The notes under the pieces: generated by a model
The model's database searches: none
Told to the model about the DNA's origin: nothing
What the model saw: the letters and a program-made list of their open reading frames with translations, nothing else
Shown: positions 55,319 to 64,000 of the stretch, one piece after another
How positions within the stretch are numbered: the stretch's first letter is position 1
How the letters are laid out: every line of letters begins with the position of its first letter
From: an uncultured Flavobacteriales bacterium
GTDB lineage: Bacteria; Bacteroidota; Bacteroidia; Flavobacteriales_E; Vicingaceae
Reading direction: 5' to 3'
Assembly: GCA_905479915.1 (NCBI GenBank)
Contig: CAJQOH010000012.1
Span: forward strand, 1 to 64,000
DNA length: 64,000 nucleotides
Position numbers and translations under genes: made by a program

Positions 55319-56335
55319 TCAATCTTCTTTAAAAGAAACCGACTTTATAGTTTCAATAAAAAGTAAGGCAACTAAAGTCAATAAAAAAGCAGAGCATGTA
55401 GATCCCAATACAATTAACCATCTTATTGGGTATGATTTTTTTTCTGCTGGAAAAGCATTATTTACAATAAACTTATGCTGTAAATCTTGTTCAGCATCAA
55501 TTTTAGCCTCACGATATTTAGAACGAACCAATACTAATCTTTTTTGCTCTAATTCAATTTCTTCTCGAAGCTGAATAAATGCTCCTGAATATTTAGCCAA
55601 AGTATCTAATTTACTTTGTAATACTTCTGTAGCATGCTTCTTTCCACCTAAAATAGCAATCCCCAACTGTTCTGTTAATCTTTCTGTTTGAGCTCGAACA
55701 TCAATAAGTCCTAATCGCTTCATTGACTGTAAAGAATCATCTAACATCTTGATATAATTAGATTGGTTCTCGTACTCATCTTTTACAATCCGAAAAGAAG
55801 CAACAGCAATTTCTCTTCTCATTCTATTCTTTACCGTATCCAATAATGCCGCAATATCATTTGCTATCATTGCTGCAGTATCAGCATTATGATCTAAAAC
55901 ATTTATCTCAACAGACATAAACTTAGTTCTTTTAAAAGTAACATTACTTTCATATTCTCTTTGAAGCATCGTATTTTGATATTCACCTTCAATATCATAA
56001 TGCTGCATTAAATCATATTTTTGAATGATTTTACTTCTAATTTCATCAGAATTTAAAATCTGAAGCATTTGTTCAGCTTCCTCTTCCTCTCCTAATCTCA
56101 ACACATCTTCTTTCCCTCCATTATTTTCAGACAATATTGCCTTAGATATAGAACTAGTTGTAGTAGGGAATAAAACTACTGTTGACTGAAATTTATTCTG
56201 CATTAGAAGTGAAACAACAACAGAACACAACATTGCTACTAAACTTATTATGATAAGTGGCTTTTTCCATTTATAGAAAAACACTATTAAATTTTCAGAA
56301 TTTAAATTTGAATTGGTTTCTGAACTATTTTCCAT
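55319..56335 (-). CDS. Wzz-type polysaccharide chain-length determinant
   Basis: This 338-residue protein has two membrane segments (PLIIISLVAMLCSVVVSLLMQ near 33-53 and WLIVLGSTCSAFLLTLVALLF near 307-328) bracketing a helical periplasmic domain, as in Wzz/PCP proteins. The N-terminal YKWKKPLIII and the segment just after the first helix (FQSTVVLFPTT) fit the Wzz domain; no tyrosine-kinase domain is attached. It probably sets the length of the chain made by the neighbouring polymerase. It lies 25 bases upstream of that gene on the same strand. Confidence 0.88.
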   Translation of the reverse strand: MENSSETNSNLNSENLIVFFYKWKKPLIIISLVAMLCSVVVSLLMQNKFQSTVVLFPTTTSSISKAILSENNGGKEDVLRLGEEEEAEQMLQILNSDEIRSKIIQKYDLMQHYDIEGEYQNTMLQREYESNVTFKRTKFMSVEINVLDHNADTAAMIANDIAALLDTVKNRMRREIAVASFRIVKDEYENQSNYIKMLDDSLQSMKRLGLIDVRAQTERLTEQLGIAILGGKKHATEVLQSKLDTLAKYSGAFIQLREEIELEQKRLVLVRSKYREAKIDAEQDLQHKFIVNNAFPAEKKSYPIRWLIVLGSTCSAFLLTLVALLFIETIKSVSFKED

Positions 56336-56411
56336 TGTAATCGATCAATAAATTAGTATTAAATCTCTTTTTTTTAAGAGCGGTAAAAGTACCTATTTTT
56401 TATTAAAAGAC

Positions 56412-57857
56412 TTATGCTTCTTTGTTCACAAGAATCTTAACTATTTTTTTAATGTTAATGATACCCATAACAACGGATAATATCCCAGATATTGTAATAA
56501 AGACAAGAAATTGTAAAGATAATCCCTCTATGTATAATTCAATAAATTTCATAAAGGATATTACTAATACTAGATAAACCAATATTGAAATAATAAATCT
56601 ATAATTTACACGAAATGAAAACAACCTTTTTGCGGCAATTATTTGTAAAAAAACAATTAAAAACTGAGTAATTAAGCTAGCCATTGCAGAACCCAATGCA
56701 TTGTATTTGGGTATCAAGATTAAATTCAAAATAAAGTTTAAAATCATACCTCCAATAGCTAAAGAGTTTAACAATTTCAAACTCCCATTGGCGGTTAACA
56801 AGGTTCCAAAAATGTATGTAGATGCTATGGCTACAAAACATGTCATTAACAATCCAAATACAGGTGCCGAAAACGATACATTAATAGTATAAAGTGCATC
56901 CATTATCTCTAACGAAAAAGAAAATGAGAAAATAGCAATCACAATAGCCGGAACAAAAATTAAACTAAAAGATAGTTTCACCAATTCATCCAACTTCACC
57001 TTGTTTTTAATCATATTCGCAAACATTGGCAACAATAAAGAAGCAAACATAACTCCCATCTGAGTTCCGGCATCCATTAAACGATAAGCTTGTGCATATA
57101 TAGAAGCTTGTCTTTCTCCATCTTCCAACATTAAATCCAACATTACACTATCTAAACGATAATAAAAGGTCATTGTTAAAACCAATAAAGCATAAGGATA
57201 CGTCTGTTTAAGTATTAGAATCGATAATGCCTTATTGAATTTAAACGTGAACTTTTTAACTTTTAACAATACAATTGTAAACACAGTAATGAGAACTATA
57301 GAATATGAAAGTGTTTGCGCATATACAAAGTCCATTAACTTAAACGCTGTATCAAAAATATTACTCCATAACAATACAGAACAAAACAGTATCATCAATC
57401 CCCTATCCATAACCGAAAGAAAACTATATGTTCTAAACATCTGAAGCCCTGACACATTGGATACTAAGTTTTGAATAAATGAAATCAAAAATTGATTGAA
57501 TGATAAAAACAACATCATTTTAAAACGAGTAGAATCATACCCCACAAAATATCCCACTACAAACGTAGTAATGAAATATAGTATAGCTAAAAAGAGTTTT
57601 AAAACTACAATACCAGAAAAATACTTAGTAAGCAATTGTTGGTGTTGAGCTATATTCTTATTGTTAAAATTGGTTATCCCAAAATCCAATAAAATATTAA
57701 ACAACATTGCAAAATTGAACAATGCAAAGTAAGTTCCATATTCTTCAGGAGAAACAGAATTTTGAACCGTTCTATCTATTCCAAATATCCAGAAGGGCTT
57801 AATTAAAAAATTAAGAAATAGCAGTAACGCTAAATTGGTTATAAATTTTTTTTGCAC
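56412..57857 (-). CDS. Polysaccharide flippase (Wzx/MATE-like oligosaccharide transporter)
   Basis: The 481-residue protein has 12-14 hydrophobic segments and the typical start FITNLALLLFLNFLIKPFWIFGIDRTVQN, with EYGTYFALFNF following. It belongs to the MOP/MATE polysaccharide biosynthesis group that flips lipid-linked repeat units across the inner membrane. It starts at a GTG (57857). A -7-like TATTTTTG lies about 18 bases upstream on the minus strand, so it probably leads the wzx-wzz-wzy transcription unit. The glycosyltransferase gene diverges from it. Confidence 0.88.
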   Translation of the reverse strand: MQKKFITNLALLLFLNFLIKPFWIFGIDRTVQNSVSPEEYGTYFALFNFAMLFNILLDFGITNFNNKNIAQHQQLLTKYFSGIVVLKLFLAILYFITTFVVGYFVGYDSTRFKMMLFLSFNQFLISFIQNLVSNVSGLQMFRTYSFLSVMDRGLMILFCSVLLWSNIFDTAFKLMDFVYAQTLSYSIVLITVFTIVLLKVKKFTFKFNKALSILILKQTYPYALLVLTMTFYYRLDSVMLDLMLEDGERQASIYAQAYRLMDAGTQMGVMFASLLLPMFANMIKNKVKLDELVKLSFSLIFVPAIVIAIFSFSFSLEIMDALYTINVSFSAPVFGLLMTCFVAIASTYIFGTLLTANGSLKLLNSLAIGGMILNFILNLILIPKYNALGSAMASLITQFLIVFLQIIAAKRLFSFRVNYRFIISILVYLVLVISFMKFIELYIEGLSLQFLVFITISGILSVVMGIINIKKIVKILVNKEA

Positions 57858-57928
57858 TCAGAATTGATTTGGAACAAAAATAACTTATCTAAGCCAATAT
57901 TATTACATTCGCATTAAAATTAGATTTT

Positions 57929-59056
57929 TTGAAAATTGCTGTAGATACTCGATTGCTAATAAAAGACCAGATGGATGGTTTAGGTCTCTTTACAGAAAAT
58001 TCTTTCAAACACATTGTTACAGCAAACCCTTCAGTAGCGTTTATTTTTATTTTTGATAGAAAACCACACCCTGATTTTATTTCAAGCAAAAATGTTACCG
58101 CTAAAGTTATTGGACCTCAAGCCAGGCACCCTTTTCTATATTTAATATGGTATGAATTTTCATTAAAACGATTATTAAAAAAAATTAAACCCGATATTTT
58201 TGTTGGATCAAATGGAATGATCCCTTTAAACACGAATACAAAAACATTAAGTGTTATTCATGATTTAAATTTTGAACATCACCCAGAACAATTGCCTCAA
58301 ATACTTAGAAAGTATTACTGTAAATACTTTCCTCAGTTTGCCCAAAAAGCAGATAGAATTGCATCAGTATCAGAGTTTTCAAAACAAGATATTGTAAACA
58401 CTTATAATATTGATTCTAACAAAATTGATGTTGTATACAATGGACCAAACGAACAATTTAAGCCAATTTTACATGAAGAAAAGATAGCTCTTCAAAATAA
58501 ATACTCAGATAGCAACCCCTTCTTTTTATTTGTTGGAACCTTGCATCCTAGAAAAAATCTAACTAATCTTTTTAAGGCATTTGATGATTTCAAATCTCAA
58601 ACAGAATCAAATTTTAAATTGGTTATTGTTGGAAGAAAAATGTGGTGGACCAGCGAAATTGAAAAGACATATCAAAACTTAGCCTATAAATCAGATGTTA
58701 TTTTTACTGGAAGACTAGCCGAAGAGGAATTGTATAAGATTACTGCTGCTGCACATGCATTAACTTATGTACCGATATTTGAAGGCTTTGGAATCCCTTT
58801 AGTTGAAGCAATGAGCTGTGGAACACCAGTAATCACTTCTAATATTACATCAATGCCAGAAGTAGTTGAAGATGCTGGTTTGTTGGTAGATCCTTTTGCA
58901 ATTGAAGATATTACAAAAGCGATGATCACTATTTATTCTGACGATAAATTAAGAACAAGTTTAATCGAAAAAAGCCTCCTCCAATCTAAAAAATTTAGCT
59001 GGAAAAGGACTGGCGATTTACTTTGGGCATCTATTTTAAACACTATTGATGCTTAA
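57929..59056 (+). CDS. Glycosyltransferase family 4 (GT-B)
   Basis: The start is a TTG (57929); it places [18 protein letters not shown] at the N-terminus, as usual for GT4 members. The 375 residues follow the GT-B two-domain plan: acceptor domain to about 175, then [29 protein letters not shown] and the donor-site motif [23 protein letters not shown] with the E-x7-E pair. NDP-sugar donor and acceptor are unknown. Its position opposite the wzx-wzz-wzy unit suggests it builds the same surface polysaccharide. rnhB starts before its stop. Confidence 0.93.
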   Translation: MKIAVDTRLLIKDQMDGLGLFTENSFKHIVTANPSVAFIFIFDRKPHPDFISSKNVTAKVIGPQARHPFLYLIWYEFSLKRLLKKIKPDIFVGSNGMIPLNTNTKTLSVIHDLNFEHHPEQLPQILRKYYCKYFPQFAQKADRIASVSEFSKQDIVNTYNIDSNKIDVVYNGPNEQFKPILHEEKIALQNKYSDSNPFFLFVGTLHPRKNLTNLFKAFDDFKSQTESNFKLVIVGRKMWWTSEIEKTYQNLAYKSDVIFTGRLAEEELYKITAAAHALTYVPIFEGFGIPLVEAMSCGTPVITSNITSMPEVVEDAGLLVDPFAIEDITKAMITIYSDDKLRTSLIEKSLLQSKKFSWKRTGDLLWASILNTIDA

Positions 59057-59648
59057 AAGTTATTTCAAAAAAGGATTAATTGAGGCTGGTTGTGATGAAG
59101 CCGGTAGAGGTTGCTTAGCAGGCCCTGTATATGCTGCTTCAGTTATTCTACCTTCAGACTACAAAAACAAAATACTGAATGATTCAAAGCAAATTTCTGA
59201 GAAGAAAAGAGAAATCTTGCGAAAAGAAATCGAAAAAGAAGCCATTGCATTTGGTGTTGGAATAGTTGATAATATAGAAATCGATAAAATAAACATCCTA
59301 AACGCTTCTTTTTTAGCGATGCATCGAGCAGTTGATCAATTAAAAACTTCTCCTGAGCTGTTATTAATTGATGGAAATAGATTTAACCCCTACCCTAATA
59401 TATCTCATGAATGTATTATTAAGGGAGATGCAAAATTTTTATCCATTGCTGCAGCATCAATATTAGCAAAAACTTATCGTGATGATTTTATGTTTGCTGC
59501 TCATGAAAAACACCCTGAATATGCTTGGAATAAAAATAAAGGTTATCCAACAAAAGTACATCGAGAAGCTATTGCCAATATTGGGACCACAGATATTCAT
59601 AGAATGTCTTTTCAACTTCTACCTAAACAATTAGAATTAGACTTATAA
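59049..59648 (+). CDS. rnhB: Ribonuclease HII
   Basis: RNase HII removes single misincorporated ribonucleotides and RNA of hybrids. The ATG at 59049 is used instead of the TTG just before it and gives 199 residues, the normal length. Signature motifs are [20 protein letters not shown] (catalytic D16, E17), LLIDGNRF (catalytic Asp near 108), the [17 protein letters not shown] block, and a Lys/Gly-rich [15 protein letters not shown]. The start overlaps the 3' end of the glycosyltransferase gene by 8 bases, so its translation may be coupled. Confidence 0.96.
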   Translation: MLKSYFKKGLIEAGCDEAGRGCLAGPVYAASVILPSDYKNKILNDSKQISEKKREILRKEIEKEAIAFGVGIVDNIEIDKINILNASFLAMHRAVDQLKTSPELLLIDGNRFNPYPNISHECIIKGDAKFLSIAAASILAKTYRDDFMFAAHEKHPEYAWNKNKGYPTKVHREAIANIGTTDIHRMSFQLLPKQLELDL

Positions 59649-59730
59649 ATTTTAATGTTTTTAGAGTTTTAAACATTCTTTCTTTTTGACTTAGTTCCGT
59701 ATATTTACGATCCATTATAAAAGGATTTAA

Positions 59731-61014
59731 ATGACTTACGAAAATAGTTTAACCTTTGCTCAAAAGTTAGACGAGCAAGATGAATTAAAAGCATACAGAA
59801 ATAAATTTCATATACCCGTAATAGATGGAAAAGAAACCATCTACTTTACTGGAAATTCTTTGGGTTTACAGCCAAAATCAACAATAGATTATATTAATAC
59901 TGAATTAAAAGATTGGGCACAATGGGGGGTTGAAGGTCATTTTCTTGCTAAAAATCCTTGGTTTGCTTATCATGAAATGTTTGCTGAACCTATTGCTAAA
60001 ATTGTTGGAGCTAAATCAGAAGAAGTTGTTGTAATGAACAACCTAACCGTAAATTTAAATTTATTACTGGTCTCTTTTTACCGACCAACAGAAAACCGAT
60101 ACAAAATAATTTGTGAGGCCAAAGCTTTTCCGTCAGATCAGTATGCATTAGAAATGCAAGTTAAAAATGCTGGATTAAATCCTGAAGAAACTATAATTGA
60201 AATTGCTCCAAGAGAAGGAGAAAGAACAATACATAATGAAGATATTATTGCTGCTATTGAAGATGCAGGAGATTCTTTAGCTTGTGTTATGATTGGAGGA
60301 GTAAATTACTTTACTGGTCAAGTTTTCGATATGAAAGCAATTACTGATGCAGCACATAAAGTTGGTGCTAATTGTGGTTTCGATTTAGCACATGGCGCAG
60401 GAAATATTGAATTAAAATTACACGAATGGAATGTTGATTTTGCTTGTTGGTGTTCTTATAAATATTTGAATTCAGGCCCTGGTGGAGTTTCTGGAGTTTT
60501 CATTAATGAACGTCATTGTAACAATACTGACCTACCTCGTTTTGCTGGTTGGTGGGGACAAGAGAAAGAAACTCGTTTCTTAATGGAAAAAGGATTTAAA
60601 CCTATGAAAACAGCTGAAGCCTGGCAAATGAGTAATGCTCCTGTATTATCCATGGCAGCACACAAAGCAGCAATCGATATTTTTGATGAAGTTGGAATGG
60701 ATAAATTGCTCAAAAAGCAAAAAATGATTTCAGGTTATTTGGAATTTATTGTTGATGATGTAAATGAACTATTAACCTCATCAGACAAATCATTAGAAAT
60801 AATAACTCCTAGAGATTGGAAAGAAAGAGGTTGTCAAGTTTCAGTAATTGCTCATGGTTATGGAAAAGACTTATTTGATACCTTAACAAAAGAAGGTGTT
60901 ATTTCTGACTGGAGAGAACCAAATGCAATTAGAATGGCTCCAATACCTTTGTATAATTCATTTGAAGACATTTATCGTTTTGGTGAAATTTTAAAATCAG
61001 CAATTGATAATTGA
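59731..61014 (+). CDS. kynU: Kynureninase
   Basis: Kynureninase cleaves 3-hydroxykynurenine to 3-hydroxyanthranilate and alanine, using pyridoxal phosphate. The 427-residue protein has the typical FTGNSLGLQPKST, DFACWCSYKYLNSGPGGVSG with the PLP lysine K244, FAGWWGQEKETRF and GCQVSVIAHGYGKDLF motifs, and ends normally. The kmo gene follows after 129 bases of short repeats, and together they supply two successive steps from tryptophan toward NAD. The stop codon lies inside a seven-base tandem repeat. Confidence 0.96.
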   Translation: MTYENSLTFAQKLDEQDELKAYRNKFHIPVIDGKETIYFTGNSLGLQPKSTIDYINTELKDWAQWGVEGHFLAKNPWFAYHEMFAEPIAKIVGAKSEEVVVMNNLTVNLNLLLVSFYRPTENRYKIICEAKAFPSDQYALEMQVKNAGLNPEETIIEIAPREGERTIHNEDIIAAIEDAGDSLACVMIGGVNYFTGQVFDMKAITDAAHKVGANCGFDLAHGAGNIELKLHEWNVDFACWCSYKYLNSGPGGVSGVFINERHCNNTDLPRFAGWWGQEKETRFLMEKGFKPMKTAEAWQMSNAPVLSMAAHKAAIDIFDEVGMDKLLKKQKMISGYLEFIVDDVNELLTSSDKSLEIITPRDWKERGCQVSVIAHGYGKDLFDTLTKEGVISDWREPNAIRMAPIPLYNSFEDIYRFGEILKSAIDN

Positions 61015-61035
61015 TAATTGATAATTGATAATTGA
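61003..61035. repeat. Tandem heptanucleotide repeat across the kynU stop
   Basis: ATTGATA is repeated four times in direct tandem, followed by a partial copy (ATTGA). The kynU TGA (61012-61014) lies in the second unit. Stops occur in every frame, so slippage would have little effect on the protein. Confidence 0.85.
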
Positions 61036-61067
61036 AGCGCTGAAAACAAATAAACACTTAACCTTAT

Positions 61068-61138
61068 AACTTTTCAACTTTATGAACTTTTCAACTTTAC
61101 AAACTTGTTAACTTTAATACTTTAATACTTTTAAACTT
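61068..61138. repeat. Degenerate AACTTT-type repeats upstream of kmo
   Basis: About nine imperfect units of AACTTT with short spacers (such as AACTTTTC and AACTTTAC) fill the region just before the kmo ATG. No complete promoter was identified inside them. Confidence 0.6.
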
Positions 61139-61143
61139 AATTA

Positions 61144-62481
61144 ATGAAAACAGCAACAATAGTCGGAGCAGGTTTGGTAGGTTCACTTTGGGCAGTTTAC
61201 CTATCTAAAGCAGGATATAAGGTAACTATTTTTGAAAGAAGATCAGATATTCGTAAAGCAGAAATATCTGCTGGTAAATCAATAAATCTAGCTCTTTCTG
61301 ACAGAGGGTGGAAAGCCTTAAAAACAGTTAATCTAGAAAAAGAAATTGAGCCAATAGCTATTCCAATGCCTGGAAGAATAATGCACGACACAGAAAGCAA
61401 CCTTTCGTATCAGCCCTACGGAACTGAAGGTCAGGCCATTTACTCTGTATCTCGTGGAGGTTTAAATGCTAAAATGATGGATATTGCAGAAACTCATGGT
61501 AATGCAACTATTCACTACAATGAAAAATGTATAGGAGCTGATTTAGAAAATGGTATCGTTTATTTAGAAAATTCTCAAACTAAAGAGAAATCTGAATATA
61601 AATCGGATGTTGTTTTTGCTTGTGATGGAGCATTTTCTGCTGTTCGATATAACTCCATGCAAAAATTAGATCGTTTTGAATACAGTCAGCATTTTATAAA
61701 TGATGGATATAGAGAATTATTACTTCCTGCTAATAAAGATGGCTCGTACAAATTAGAAAAAAACGCACTTCATATATGGCCTAGAGGAAGGTTTATGCTA
61801 ATTGCATTACCTAATGAAGATGGTTCATTTACTTGTACTTTATTCATGCCTTCCACCGGAGAAAATTCTTTTGAACAATTAACTTCAAAAGATGCTGTAG
61901 ATCAATTCTTCAAAACTACATTTCCTGATTTTTACGAGTTGATGCCAAATGTTGGTAACGCTTGGGAAGATCACCCTCTTTCTTCTTTAGCAATTGTTAG
62001 ATGTTATCCTTGGACTTCTGGAAAAGTTGCTTTAATGGGAGATGCAGCTCATGCAACAGTTCCTTTTTATGGACAAGGCATGAATTCAGGAATGGAAGAT
62101 TGTACTGTTATGTGGGAATTGATGCAAAAACACAATGAAGATTGGACAAAAGTTTTTGCTGAATACCAAGAAATTAGAAAACCTGACGGTGATGGGGTTC
62201 AGGATTTATCATTACACAATTATTATGTAATGAGAGATTATGTTGGTGATCCAACGTTTTTATTGCAAAAGAAAATAGAAGCTCACTTTTCAGCCAAACA
62301 CCCTGACAAATGGCTTCCTCTTTATAGCCAAGTAACTTTTAGTCATATTCGTTATTCTGTAGCCTGGGAAACAGGACAAAAACAAGATGCCATTATGAAA
62401 AATGTAATGGCACAATTTGATAACATAGAAAACGTTTGGGATAGTATAGAGGTTGAACAAGCGATTCTATCTAAAATTTAA
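61144..62481 (+). CDS. kmo: Kynurenine 3-monooxygenase
   Basis: KMO is the FAD- and NADPH-dependent enzyme that hydroxylates kynurenine before kynureninase acts. The 445 residues carry the FAD-binding GAGLVGSLWAVYLSKAGYKVTIFERR (GxGxxG at 8-13), the GDAAHATVPFYGQGMNSGMEDC motif of group A monooxygenases, and SDRGWKALK in the substrate domain. Length and C-terminus match the bacterial enzymes. It follows kynU on the same strand. The two genes suggest kynurenine degradation or de novo NAD synthesis from tryptophan; the tryptophan dioxygenase and 3-HAO genes are not here. Confidence 0.96.
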   Translation: MKTATIVGAGLVGSLWAVYLSKAGYKVTIFERRSDIRKAEISAGKSINLALSDRGWKALKTVNLEKEIEPIAIPMPGRIMHDTESNLSYQPYGTEGQAIYSVSRGGLNAKMMDIAETHGNATIHYNEKCIGADLENGIVYLENSQTKEKSEYKSDVVFACDGAFSAVRYNSMQKLDRFEYSQHFINDGYRELLLPANKDGSYKLEKNALHIWPRGRFMLIALPNEDGSFTCTLFMPSTGENSFEQLTSKDAVDQFFKTTFPDFYELMPNVGNAWEDHPLSSLAIVRCYPWTSGKVALMGDAAHATVPFYGQGMNSGMEDCTVMWELMQKHNEDWTKVFAEYQEIRKPDGDGVQDLSLHNYYVMRDYVGDPTFLLQKKIEAHFSAKHPDKWLPLYSQVTFSHIRYSVAWETGQKQDAIMKNVMAQFDNIENVWDSIEVEQAILSKI

Positions 62482-62496
62482 ATTTCCTAATTGACT

Positions 62497-63336
62497 ATGC
62501 GATTCTTAAAATTTTCTACCATTGTATTAATTCTAATCCCTTTTATAGGGTTTACTCAAGCTTATAAACCCGGAAAAGGTAATGGCTTATACAGTACAGG
62601 AAAAAATAATGTAGATAAAGGTTGGTACTTTGGATTAGGCCTAACCTACATGGCAGGATATAATAACGTTACTTCAGAAGTTACTGATAGCCTTAACACT
62701 TCTATTCGAAACAAGTATATAGGAGATCCTTGTGGTAAAATTGGCGGATTTGCTGAAATTGGCAAATTCAAAATGAACGATAGAAAATTTATTAACTACA
62801 TAGATTATGGCCTAGCATGGAAATGGTTTCGAGGTGGTGAAGACTATACCAATGAACTTTATGTAGATGACGTTTTAACCTCCACAACTACTTCGGAAGG
62901 ATCTTATGGTGATCATTTAATTTCTGCACATTTTAATCTTGGGTATCGATTTGATGCTTCTGAAAATCTATTTTATGTTAATGGTTTAGGATTAAATGCT
63001 GATTACCACATATTAAAAGGAAGAACAGCAACGCCTCAAATACCAAATAATACTGATTATGTTAATGGCCCTGATGATTTTTTAGGAGAATTGCATTACT
63101 TCTTTGGTATAGGGTTTAAAACCAGTGGTCGATTGATTATTATGCCAATTGTAGAAACTCCAATTTTAGCTTTATTCCCTTTTAATCACATTAAATCAAC
63201 TCACCCCTATTTCAATTCAAGAGCTCGTCCTTTTTTATTGAGAGTACGATTTATGTTCTTAAAGAAAGGATCTAAATCTTGTCCGGCAGTATTTAATCCT
63301 ATGGGGATTGACCCTAATGGAAACGGACCAAAATAG
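62497..63336 (+). CDS. Outer-membrane-barrel-like protein of unknown family
   Basis: The ATG at 62497 was preferred to the TTG six bases earlier; it gives 279 residues with a signal peptide (LKFSTIVLILIPFIGFTQA). The rest is beta-rich with alternating aromatics (GWYFGLGLTYMAGYNNVTS, ISAHFNLGYRFDASENLFYVNGLG) and ends in a Pro/Gly-rich tail (NPMGIDPNGNGPK). I recognise no family. It starts 15 bases after kmo but has no obvious relation to it. It converges with a PorP/SprF gene. Confidence 0.65.
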   Translation: MRFLKFSTIVLILIPFIGFTQAYKPGKGNGLYSTGKNNVDKGWYFGLGLTYMAGYNNVTSEVTDSLNTSIRNKYIGDPCGKIGGFAEIGKFKMNDRKFINYIDYGLAWKWFRGGEDYTNELYVDDVLTSTTTSEGSYGDHLISAHFNLGYRFDASENLFYVNGLGLNADYHILKGRTATPQIPNNTDYVNGPDDFLGELHYFFGIGFKTSGRLIIMPIVETPILALFPFNHIKSTHPYFNSRARPFLLRVRFMFLKKGSKSCPAVFNPMGIDPNGNGPK

Positions 63337-63348
63337 AACTATTCTTTC

Positions 63349-64000
63349 TTAAAACTTAGCACAAGGAACGAAGAACCTTTTACTTCTTCTTTTTTTCTTT
63401 TTACTCGCTACTTCATAAATCAAAGAAATTTCGTGAGAACCTGCGGAATTAAATCCTAAGCGAGAGACAGTTGCATCATAGCTATAACCAATATTTAAAT
63501 TGTAATCAATCACTTTATATCCTAAAATAATAGCTAAAGCATCATTATTGGCAACTCCCTTATATGATTTTAAACCAGGTATACCTCTATACCATACACC
63601 ATAAGTAAAAGGTTCTCTAGTATAATAAAGGCCTAAATCAAATTGATCAAATTTTTGTTGAGCTTTATAATGAACAACTGCATTTAAAAATGAAGTATTT
63701 AATGATTTTCTGCCTCCTTCAGATAAATCAAATTTATATCCTCCATGAGCTGAAAACTTCATAAACAAAGGGCTTTCATCACGTGTTAATGATTGATTAG
63801 GTTCATTTATATGATTAAAAGAGACTCCTGCCCAAAATTTCTGTGAATAAATCAACAACCCAGCAGTTATATCCATGTAACTTACATTATCAAATTCAAT
63901 ATCATCAGTAGTAAATCCACTCCCGCCTCTTGCCAATTGATCATTAAAAACCAATTTAGAAAAATCCAAACTTCTAGTAATATAATTAAACTTTAAACCA
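63349..64000 (-). CDS. PorP/SprF-family T9SS-associated outer-membrane protein (5' end outside window)
   Basis: The frame is open to the right edge; the first residues visible are GLKFNYITRSLDFSKLVFNDQLARGG, read in two blocks, which is the standard interior of PorP/SprF proteins. It continues with ITAGLLIYSQKFWAGVSFNHINEPNQSL and YYTREPFTYGVWYRGIPG, and ends in a basic tail (KKKRRSKRFFVPCAKF). PorP/SprF proteins partner with large T9SS adhesins or gliding proteins, helping their secretion or anchoring at the outer membrane. An adhesin partner is usually encoded upstream, beyond the window. No start was assigned. Confidence 0.88.
   Translation of the reverse strand, partial: GLKFNYITRSLDFSKLVFNDQLARGGSGFTTDDIEFDNVSYMDITAGLLIYSQKFWAGVSFNHINEPNQSLTRDESPLFMKFSAHGGYKFDLSEGGRKSLNTSFLNAVVHYKAQQKFDQFDLGLYYTREPFTYGVWYRGIPGLKSYKGVANNDALAIILGYKVIDYNLNIGYSYDATVSRLGFNSAGSHEISLIYEVASKKKKRRSKRFFVPCAKF

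Noticed and set aside
56336-56411. CTCTTTTTTTTAAGAG, a possible terminator
   Set aside because: The stem is only five base pairs, AT-rich, and its loop is the T-run itself; it lies between wzx- and wzz-like genes that are probably cotranscribed.

Overview
The window looks like chromosomal DNA from a member of the Bacteroidota, most likely the Flavobacteriales. The evidence is the very AT-rich base composition, cargo proteins with type IX secretion (T9SS) C-terminal sorting domains, a PorX-type regulator, a PorP/SprF-family protein, a fused LpxC/FabZ, a short CarB, and promoters of the Bacteroidetes form (TTG, about 19-20 bp, TAnnTTTG). No rRNA, tRNA, CRISPR array or prophage was recognised. 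No gene-free stretch exceeds 300 bases.

Layout. 1-3302: the 5' edge of a probable insertion sequence, then the truncated and frameshifted remains of a T9SS-exported surface protein. 3409-9585: a dockerin-like calcium-binding secreted protein, uvrB, and a tightly coupled pair (TPR-AAA+ ATPase plus TPR-membrane protein). 9589-13102 (minus): mutL with two rhomboid proteases. 13283-18413: two tandem GH113-like glycosidases, a lipoprotein, a DUF547/outer-membrane-barrel fusion and a MORN-repeat protein. 18436-22631: a T9SS cargo protein, an RluA-type pseudouridine synthase, and a three-gene unit of truncated haemoglobin, LytS-type kinase and LytTR regulator. 22880-33137: a large beta-rich T9SS cargo protein, small TPR and membrane proteins, two aspartyl-protease-like lipoproteins, an AI-2E transporter and an AlgI/AlgX-like polysaccharide O-acetylation pair. 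33138-39260: RDD protein, wecB, a DUF2490 protein, a DUF4834 protein, a palindromic intergenic repeat, carB and rpmH. 39438-47283: SDR, L,D-transpeptidase, rmuC, a GWxTD protein, then on the minus strand alanine dehydrogenase, tsaE and porX. 47375-53862: HD phosphohydrolase, lpxD, lpxC/fabZ, lpxA, efp and a SpoIIE-type phosphatase. 53839-59648: a polysaccharide assembly block (wzy-like, wzz-like, wzx-like, glycosyltransferase) and rnhB. 59731-64000: kynU and kmo of the kynurenine route, an outer-membrane-like protein, and a PorP/SprF protein that runs off the right end.

Much of the window serves the cell envelope: lipid A precursor synthesis, polysaccharide assembly and acetylation, T9SS cargo and T9SS control by PorX. 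Housekeeping genes for DNA repair (uvrB, mutL, rmuC, rnhB), translation (efp, rpmH, tsaE) and metabolism (carB, ald, kynU, kmo) lie between these blocks. The most interesting candidates for a less-described system are the globin-kinase-regulator unit (20420-22631) and the AAA+/TPR-membrane pair (7055-9585). All function calls come from reading motifs by eye; no database search was possible.
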